Assembly: GCA_026724425.1 (NCBI GenBank)
Contig: JAIUCV010001277.1
Coordinates: 62,001-126,000 of the forward strand
Direction of reading: 5' to 3'
DNA: 64,000 nucleotides
From: Erythrophleum ivorense
Taxonomy: Eukaryota; Streptophyta; Magnoliopsida; Fabales; Fabaceae
Shown here: in pieces, positions 57,839-64,000 of the stretch
Layout: each line of letters opens with the position of its first letter
Numbering within the stretch: position 1 is the stretch's first letter
Notes under the pieces: generated by a model
Databases searched by the model: none
What the model saw: only the letters and a program-made list of their open reading frames with translations
Told to the model about the DNA's origin: nothing
Translations under genes and position numbers: made by a program

Positions 57839-58205
57839 ATTTTTTTTTTTTTTTTTTCGTTTAAATCCGAAAATTCTGGAAGGCGTATCTGTAAGACCGT
57901 GTGGACGTACACCGCCCACAGCCCCTTCTCGCGAAGCCCCAAGAGTGCTTTAGGTGTCTAAACATCGTTTGTGCCCAAAATAACGACGTTTAGACGCTTT
58001 TCCGGGCCATTTTCTACTACGGACTCCGAATCAAAGAATACAAAGCGGTATGCTACGTGTTCTTAGGATGCATCCCATCTTTCCTCTCTTAGAAAGCCTA
58101 CCCAACAGTCCGGACCGGGCCTAAGCATCAAGTGGGGCCCACGCCGAATGAGCGTCCAAGATCCTTTTGGGAAAGGATATATGCGATTGCGCGTTATATA
58201 CAAAC

Positions 58206-58324
58206 GGGTGCGATCATACCAGCACTAATGCACCGGATCCCATCAGAACTCCGCAGTTAAGCGTGCTTGGGCGAGAGTAGTACTAGGATGGGTGACCTCC
58301 CGGGAAGTCCTCGTGTTGCACCCC
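58206..58324 (+). rRNA. 5S rRNA: 5S rRNA copy 121
   Basis: Consensus gene; 16-T run; spacer TTAT. Confidence 0.98.
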
Positions 58325-58689
58325 ATTTTTTTTTTTTTTTTCGTTTTAAATCCGAAAATTCTGGAAGGCGTATCTGTAAGACCGTGTGGACGTACACCGC
58401 CCACAGCCCCTTCTCGCGAAGCCCCAAGAGTGCTTTAGGTGTCTAAACATCGTTTGTGCCCAAAATAACGACGTTTAGACGCTTTTCCGGGCCATTTTCT
58501 ACTACGGACTCCGAATCAAAGAATACAAAGCGGTATGCTACGTGTTCTTAGGATGCATCCATCTTTCCTCTCTTAGAAAGCCTACCCAACAGTCCAGACC
58601 GGGCCTAAGCATCAAGTGGGGCCCACGCCGAATGAGCGTCCAAGATCCTTTTGGGAAATGATATATGCGATTGCGCGTTATATACAAAC

Positions 58690-58807
58690 GGGTGCGATCA
58701 TACCAGCACTAATGCACCGGATCCCATCAGAACTCCGCAGTTAAGCGTGCTTTGGCGAGAGTAGTACTAGGATGGGTGACCTCCGGGAAGTCCTCGTGTT
58801 GCACCCC
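58690..58807 (+). rRNA. 5S rRNA: 5S rRNA copy 122 (G64T, one-base deletion)
   Basis: 118 nt: one C is lost in cctccgggaag, next to the C box, and an extra C follows the gene. 18-T run; spacer ATGT with an extra T and a lost C. Confidence 0.91.
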
Positions 58808-59175
58808 CATTTTTTTTTTTTTTTTTTCGTTTTAAATCCGAAAATTCTGGAAGGCGTATCTGTAAGACCGTGTGGACGTACACCGCCCACAGCCCCTTCT
58901 CGCGAAGCCCCAAGAGTGCTTTAGGTGTCTAAACATCGTTTGTGCCCAAAATAACGACGTTTAGACGCTTTTTCCGGGCCATTTTCTACTACGGACTCCG
59001 AATCAAAGAATACAAAGCGGTATGCTACGTGTTCTTAGGATGCATCCATCATTCCTCTCTTAGAAAGCCTACCCAACAGTCCGGACCGGGCCTAAGCATC
59101 AAGTGGGGCCACGCCGAATGAGCGTCCAAGATCCTTTTGGGAAATGATATATGCGATTGCGCGTTATATACAAAC

Positions 59176-59294
59176 GGGTGCGATCATACCAGCACTAATG
59201 CACCGGATCCCATCAGAACTCCGCAGCTAAGCGTGCTTGGGCGAGAGTAGTACTAGGATGGGTGACCTCCCGGGAAGTACTCGTGTTGCACCCC
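59176..59294 (+). rRNA. 5S rRNA: 5S rRNA copy 123 (T52C, C104A)
   Basis: Linked pair; 16-T run; spacer TCGG with one A lost in cccaaataac. Confidence 0.97.
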
Positions 59295-59658
59295 ATTTTT
59301 TTTTTTTTTTTCGTTTTAAATCCGAAAATTCTGGAAGGCGTATCTGTAAGACCGTGTGGACGTACACCGCCCACAGCCCCTTCTCGCGAAGCCCCAAGAG
59401 TGCTTTAGGTGTCTAAACATCGTTTGTGCCCAAATAACGACGTTTAGACGCTTTTCCGGGCCATTTTCTACTACGGACTCCGAATCAAAGAATACAAAGC
59501 GGTATGCTACGTGTTCTTAGGATGCATCCATCTTTCCTCTCTTAGAAAGCCCACCCAACAGTCCGGACCGGGCCTAAGCATCAAGTGGGGCCCACGCCGA
59601 ATGAGCGTCCAAGATCCTTTTGGGAAAGGATATATGCGATTGCGCGTTATATACAAAC

Positions 59659-59779
59659 GGGTGCGATCATACCAGCACTAATGCACCGGATCCCATCAGA
59701 ACTCCGCAGTTAAGCGTGCTTGGGCGAGAGTAGTACTAGGATGGGTGACCTCTCCCGGGAAGTCCTCGTGTTGCACCCC
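59659..59779 (+). rRNA. 5S rRNA: 5S rRNA copy 124 (two-base insertion)
   Basis: 121 nt through an extra CT (gacctctcccggg), with an extra C after the gene. 16-T run; spacer ATAT with an extra G inside the inverted repeat (gtttaggac). Confidence 0.91.
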
Positions 59780-60146
59780 CATTTTTTTTTTTTTTTTCGT
59801 TTTAAATCCGAAAATTCTGGAAGGCGTATCTGTAAGACCGTGTGGACGTACACCGCCCACAGCCCCTTCTCGCGAAGCCCCAAGAGTGCTTTAGGTGTCT
59901 AAACATCGTTTGTGCCCAAAATAACGACGTTTAGGACGCTTTTCCGGGCCATTTTCTACTACGGACTCCGAATCAAAGAATACAAAGCGGTATGCTACGT
60001 GTTCTTAGGATGCATCCATCATTCCTCTCTTAGAAAGCCTACCCAACAGTCCAGACCGGGCCTAAGCATCAAGTGGGGCCCACGCCGAATGAGCGTCCAA
60101 GATCCTTTTGGGAAATGATATATGCGATTGCGCGTTATATACAAAC

Positions 60147-60265
60147 GGGTGCGATCATACCAGCACTAATGCACCGGATCCCATCAGAACTCCGCAGTTA
60201 AGCGTGCTCGGGCGAGAGTAGTACTAGGATGGGTGACCTCCCGGGAAGTCCTCGTGTTGCACCCC
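60147..60265 (+). rRNA. 5S rRNA: 5S rRNA copy 125 (T63C)
   Basis: T63C; 17-T run; spacer TTAT with an extra C (acacccgccc) and a lost A (gtccagatcc). Confidence 0.97.
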
Positions 60266-60631
60266 ATTTTTTTTTTTTTTTTTCGTTTTAAATCCGAAAA
60301 TTCTGGAAGGCGTATCTGTAAGACCGTGTGGACGTACACCCGCCCACAGCCCCTTCTCGCGAAGCCCCAAGAGTGCTTTAGGTGTCTAAACATCGTTTGT
60401 GCCCAAAATAACGACGTTTAGACGCTTTTCCGGGCCATTTTCTACTACGGACTCCGAATCAAAGAATACAAAGCGGTATGCTACGTGTTCTTAGGATGCA
60501 TCCATCTTTCCTCTCTTAGAAAGCCTACCCAACAGTCCAGACCGGGCCTAAGCATCAAGTGGGGCCCACGCCGAATGAGCGTCCAGATCCTTTTGGGAAA
60601 TGATATATGCGATTGCGCGTTATATACAAAC

Positions 60632-60752
60632 GGGTGCGATCATACCAGCACTAATGCACCGGATCCCATCAGAACTCCCGCAGTTAAGCGTGCTTTGGCG
60701 AGAGTAGTACTAGGATGGGGTGACCTCCCGGGAAGTCCTCGTGTTGCACCCC
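60632..60752 (+). rRNA. 5S rRNA: 5S rRNA copy 126 (G64T, two insertions)
   Basis: 121 nt: extra C in ctcccgcag and extra G in gatggggtg. 19-T run; spacer ATGT with an extra C in the gcccc tract and a G lost in ttttggaaat. Confidence 0.91.
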
Positions 60753-61120
60753 ATTTTTTTTTTTTTTTTTTTCGTTTTAAATCCGAAAATTCTGGAAGGC
60801 GTATCTGTAAGACCGTGTGGACGTACACCGCCCACAGCCCCCTTCTCGCGAAGCCCCAAGAGTGCTTTAGGTGTCTAAACATCGTTTGTGCCCAAAATAA
60901 CGACGTTTAGACGCTTTTCCGGGCCATTTTCTACTACGGACTCCGAATCAAAGAATACAAAGCGGTATGCTACGTGTTCTTAGGATGCATCCATCATTCC
61001 TCTCTTAGAAAGCCTACCCAACAGTCCGGACCGGGCCTAAGCATCAAGTGGGGCCCACGCCGAATGAGCGTCCAAGATCCTTTTGGAAATGATATATGCG
61101 ATTGCGCGTTATATACAAAC

Positions 61121-61239
61121 GGGTGCGATCATACCAGCACTAATGCACCGGATCCCATCAGAACTCCGCAGCTAAGCGTGCTTGGGCGAGAGTAGTACTA
61201 GGATGGGTGACCTCCCGGGAAGTACTCGTGTTGCACCCC
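61121..61239 (+). rRNA. 5S rRNA: 5S rRNA copy 127 (T52C, C104A)
   Basis: Linked pair; 16-T run; spacer TCGG with four one-base insertions and a C-to-G change (tatatgggat) just after the TATA-like box of copy 128. Confidence 0.96.
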
Positions 61240-61608
61240 ATTTTTTTTTTTTTTTTCGTTTTAAATCCGAAAATTCTGGAAGGCGTATCTGTAAGACCGT
61301 GTGGACGTACACCGCCCACAGCCCCTTCTCGCGAAGCCCCAAGAGTGCTTTAGGTGTCTAAACATCGTTTGTGCCCAAAATAACGACGTTTAGACGCTTT
61401 TTCCGGGCCATTTTCTACTACGGACTCCCGAATCAAAGAATACAAAGCGGTATGCTACGTGTTCTTAGGATGCATCCATCTTTCCTCTCTTAGAAAGCCC
61501 CACCCAACAGTCCGGACCGGGCCTAAGCATCAAGTGGGGGCCCACGCCGAATGAGCGTCCAAGATCCTTTTGGGAAAGGATATATGGGATTGCGCGTTAT
61601 ATACAAAC

Positions 61609-61727
61609 GGGTGCGATCATACCAGCACTAATGCACCGGATCCCATCAGAACTCCGCAGTTAAGCGTGCTTGGGCGAGAGTAGTACTAGGATGGGTGACC
61701 TCCCGGGAAGTCCTCGTGTTGCACCCC
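61609..61727 (+). rRNA. 5S rRNA: 5S rRNA copy 128
   Basis: Consensus gene; 16-T run; spacer ATAT ending in an altered TATA-like box for copy 129 (gatatactgcg). Confidence 0.97.
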
Positions 61728-62093
61728 ATTTTTTTTTTTTTTTTCGTTTTAAATCCGAAAATTCTGGAAGGCGTATCTGTAAGACCGTGTGGACGTACAC
61801 CGCCCACAGCCCCTTCTCGCGAAGCCCCAAGAGTGCTTTAGGTGTCTAAACATCGTTTGTGCCCAAAATAACGACGTTTAGACGCTTTTCCGGGCCATTT
61901 TCTACTACGGACTCCGAATCAAAGAATACAAAGCGGTATGCTACGTGTTCTTAGGATGCATCCATCATTCCTCTCTTAGAAAGCCTACCCAACAGTCCAG
62001 ACCGGGCCTAAGCATCAAGTGGGGCCCACGCCGAATGAGCGTCCAAGATCCTTTTGGGAAATGATATACTGCGATTGCGCGTTATATACAAAC

Positions 62094-62212
62094 GGGTGCG
62101 ATCATACCAGCACTAATGCACCGGATCCCATCAGAACTCCGCAGTTAAGCGTGCTCGGGCGAGAGTAGTACTAGGATGGGTGACCTCCCGGGAAGTCCTC
62201 GTGTTGCACCCC
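62094..62212 (+). rRNA. 5S rRNA: 5S rRNA copy 129 (T63C)
   Basis: T63C; extra C after the gene; 17-T run; spacer TTGG where the matching units 114, 118 and 125 have TTAT. An extra C interrupts its upstream TATATG. Confidence 0.95.
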
Positions 62213-62581
62213 CATTTTTTTTTTTTTTTTTCGTTTTAAATCCGAAAATTCTGGAAGGCGTATCTGTAAGACCGTGTGGACGTACACCGCCCACAGCCCC
62301 TTCTCGCGAAGCCCCCAAGAGTGCTTTAGGTGTCTAAACATCGTTTGTGCCCAAAATAACGACGTTTAGACGCTTTTCCGGGCCATTTTCTACTACGGAC
62401 TCCGAATCAAAGAATACAAAGCGGTATGCTACGTGTTCTTAGGATGCATCCATCTTTCCTCTCTTAGAAAGCCTACCCAACAGTCCGGGACCGGGCCTAA
62501 GCATCAAGTGGGGCCCACGCCGAATGAGCGTCCAAGATCCTTTTGGGAAAGGATATATGCGATTGCGCGTTATATACAAAC

Positions 62582-62700
62582 GGGTGCGATCATACCAGCA
62601 CTAATGCACCGGATCCCATCAGAACTCCGCAGTTAAGCGTGCTCGGGCGAGAGTAGTACTAGGATGGGTGACCTCCCGGGAAGTCCTCGTGTTGCACCCC
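62582..62700 (+). rRNA. 5S rRNA: 5S rRNA copy 130 (T63C)
   Basis: T63C; 17-T run followed by one missing T in cgtttaaat; spacer TTGG with an extra G (gcgcggttata) upstream of copy 131. Confidence 0.97.
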
Positions 62701-63066
62701 ATTTTTTTTTTTTTTTTTCGTTTAAATCCGAAAATTCTGGAAGGCGTATCTGTAAGACCGTGTGGACGTACACCGCCCACAGCCCCTTCTCGCGAAGCCC
62801 CAAGAGTGCTTTAGGTGTCTAAACATCGTTTGTGCCCAAAATAACGACGTTTAGACGCTTTTCCGGGCCATTTTCTACTACGGACTCCGAATCAAAGAAT
62901 ACAAAGCGGTATGCTACGTGTTCTTAGGATGCATCCATCTTTCCTCTCTTAGAAAGCCTACCCAACAGTCCGGACCGGGCCTAAGCATCAAGTGGGGCCC
63001 ACGCCGAATGAGCGTCCAAGATCCTTTTGGGAAAGGATATATGCGATTGCGCGGTTATATACAAAC

Positions 63067-63185
63067 GGGTGCGATCATACCAGCACTAATGCACCGGATC
63101 CCATCAGAACTCCGCAGTTAAGCGTGCTTGGGCGAGAGTAGTACTAGGATGGGTGACCTCCCGGGAAGTCCTCGTGTTGCACCCC
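63067..63185 (+). rRNA. 5S rRNA: 5S rRNA copy 131
   Basis: Consensus gene; 18-T run; spacer TTGG with one A lost in ccgaaattc. Confidence 0.97.
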
Positions 63186-63551
63186 ATTTTTTTTTTTTTT
63201 TTTTCGTTTTAAATCCGAAATTCTGGAAGGCGTATCTGTAAGACCGTGTGGACGTACACCGCCCACAGCCCCTTCTCGCGAAGCCCCAAGAGTGCTTTAG
63301 GTGTCTAAACATCGTTTGTGCCCAAAATAACGACGTTTAGACGCTTTTCCGGGCCATTTTCTACTACGGACTCCGAATCAAAGAATACAAAGCGGTATGC
63401 TACGTGTTCTTAGGATGCATCCATCTTTCCTCTCTTAGAAAGCCTACCCAACAGTCCGGACCGGGCCTAAGCATCAAGTGGGGCCCACGCCGAATGAGCG
63501 TCCAAGATCCTTTTGGGAAAGGATATATGCGATTGCGCGTTATATACAAAC

Positions 63552-63671
63552 GGGTGCGATCATACCAGCACTAATGCACCGGATCCCATCAGAACTCCGC
63601 AGTTAAGCGTGCTTGGGGCGAGAGTAGTACTAGGATGGGTGACCTCCCGGGAAGTCCTCGTGTTGCACCCC
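63552..63671 (+). rRNA. 5S rRNA: 5S rRNA copy 132 (one-base insertion)
   Basis: 120 nt through an extra G in cttggggcg. 16-T run; the spacer reads TTA at sites 1-3 and is cut by the window end. Confidence 0.92.
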
Positions 63672-64000
63672 ATTTTTTTTTTTTTTTTCGTTTTAAATCC
63701 GAAAATTCTGGAAGGCGTATCTGTAAGACCGTGTGGACGTACACCGCCCACAGCCCCTTCTCGCGAAGCCCCAAGAGTGCTTTAGGTGTCTAAACATCGT
63801 TTGTGCCCAAAATAACGACGTTTAGACGCTTTTCCGGGCCATTTTCTACTACGGACTCCGAATCAAAGAATACAAAGCGGTATGCTACGTGTTCTTAGGA
63901 TGCATCCATCTTTCCTCTCTTAGAAAGCCTACCCAACAGTCCAGACCGGGCCTAAGCATCAAGTGGGGCCCACGCCGAATGAGCGTCCAAGATCCTTTTG

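Larger units (their letters stand above)
57234..62581 (+). repeat. 11-unit super-repeat, second copy (units 119-129)
   Basis: Matches units 108-118 unit by unit, apart from the gene of unit 119 (G64T for T63C), the spacer of unit 129 (TTGG for TTAT) and scattered indels. Confidence 0.83.
1..64000 (+). repeat. Tandem 5S rDNA array, 132 gene copies, ~485-bp unit
   Basis: The sequence is a head-to-tail repeat from end to end, with every gene on the + strand. A unit is a 119-nt 5S gene, an A, a 15-20 T run and about 350 bp of spacer; unit length is 468 plus the T count except where small indels occur. The window opens 16 bases before a gene and closes inside the spacer of copy 132, so the array extends past both edges. 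The spacers exceed 300 bp and hold only the terminator, an inverted repeat, a 10-bp palindrome and the upstream promoter signals. No mobile element or 18S/26S rDNA is interspersed. Units differ by a few linked substitutions that form higher-order repeats, a sign of unequal exchange and conversion (inference). Confidence 0.99.
62582..64000 (+). repeat. 11-unit super-repeat, third copy, partial (units 130-132)
   Basis: T63C/TTGG, consensus/TTGG, consensus/TTA repeat the start of the two preceding copies; cut by the window end. Confidence 0.75.

Noticed and set aside
56264..63671. 5S pseudogenes (copies 117, 122, 124, 126, 132 and also 47, 49)
   Set aside because: Each differs by only one or two inserted or lost bases, mostly in short homopolymers and clustered with spacer indels, so consensus error is likelier; kept as rRNA with lower confidence.
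1..64000. CRISPR array
   Set aside because: Repeats are regular, but the whole 485-bp unit repeats; there are no short repeats with unique spacers and no cas genes.
1..64000. Non-genic satellite DNA or a 5S-derived SINE
   Set aside because: Each unit has a near-complete 5S gene with internal promoter, upstream signals and T-run terminator. No SINE tail, poly(A) or target-site duplications are seen.
1..64000. Linked 5S-35S rDNA (L-type)
   Set aside because: No 18S, 5.8S or 26S sequence lies between the 5S genes.

Overview
The whole 64 kb window is one uninterrupted tandem array of nuclear 5S ribosomal DNA from a flowering plant. I count 132 complete 5S rRNA genes, all on the + strand, spaced 483-490 bp apart (one 476-bp exception). 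No protein-coding gene, tRNA, transposon, 18S/26S rDNA or other unrelated sequence interrupts it. The 119-nt gene agrees with the plant 5S rRNA sequence as I know it. The G3/C116 closing pair (A3/U116 in Arabidopsis) and the CTCCCGGG segment suggest a eudicot, but I cannot name the species. Because no 18S/26S genes lie between the copies, this is the separate (S-type) arrangement of 5S genes.

Every unit has the same layout. A 119-nt gene is followed by one A and a run of 15-20 T (the Pol III terminator), then about 350 bp of spacer. The spacer ends in upstream promoter signals: TATATG at -28 to -23, GC at -14/-13 and C at -1. In units without scattered indels the length is exactly 468 bp plus the number of T, so the T-run alone explains normal length variation. 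Each spacer also holds a 40-nt imperfect inverted repeat (starting 100 bases after the last T) and the 10-bp palindrome GGATGCATCC (210 bases after the last T). These positions apply to every copy. The spacers (about 365 bp each including the T-run) hold nothing else that I can recognise.

Notation for the copies. Gene variants are given by gene position (for example G30A). Spacer haplotypes are a four-letter code for four linked sites, at bases 376, 395, 408 and 471 in the first unit: catcT/Attcc, gccT/Cacc, agtccG/Agacc and gggaaaG/Tg. Extra markers are 'gaatag' (for gaatac), 'gtgttt' (for gtgtct), 'aattacg' (for aataacg) and 'cccccag' (for ccccaag).

Regional layout. (1) Bases 1 to about 24.7 kb form a left domain, with G30A genes, gtgttt spacers and TCAT/ACAT/TTAG haplotypes. 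It is built of 4-, 6-, 11- and 17-unit segmental duplications. (2) Bases 22,218-23,535 hold a rearranged spacer and a cluster of single-base indels. (3) From about 24.7 to 42.7 kb new haplotypes appear (TCGG, gaatag, T63C genes), including a two-unit repeat amplified about four times at 27.6-31.5 kb. (4) From 42.7 to 51.4 kb there are 6- and 8-unit higher-order repeats combining the linked T52C+C104A gene with T63C and G64T genes. (5) From 51.9 kb to the end there is an 11-unit super-repeat that starts a third time at the window edge. From about 55.97 kb many single-base indels appear, mostly in short homopolymers, which look more like consensus errors than biology.

About 72 of the 132 genes match the array consensus exactly. 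The others carry a few recurrent substitutions, several in the internal promoter A box. All counts were made by eye. I found no sign of a previously undescribed gene system. The interest lies in the higher-order structure, the linked gene variants and the assembly-quality signals.
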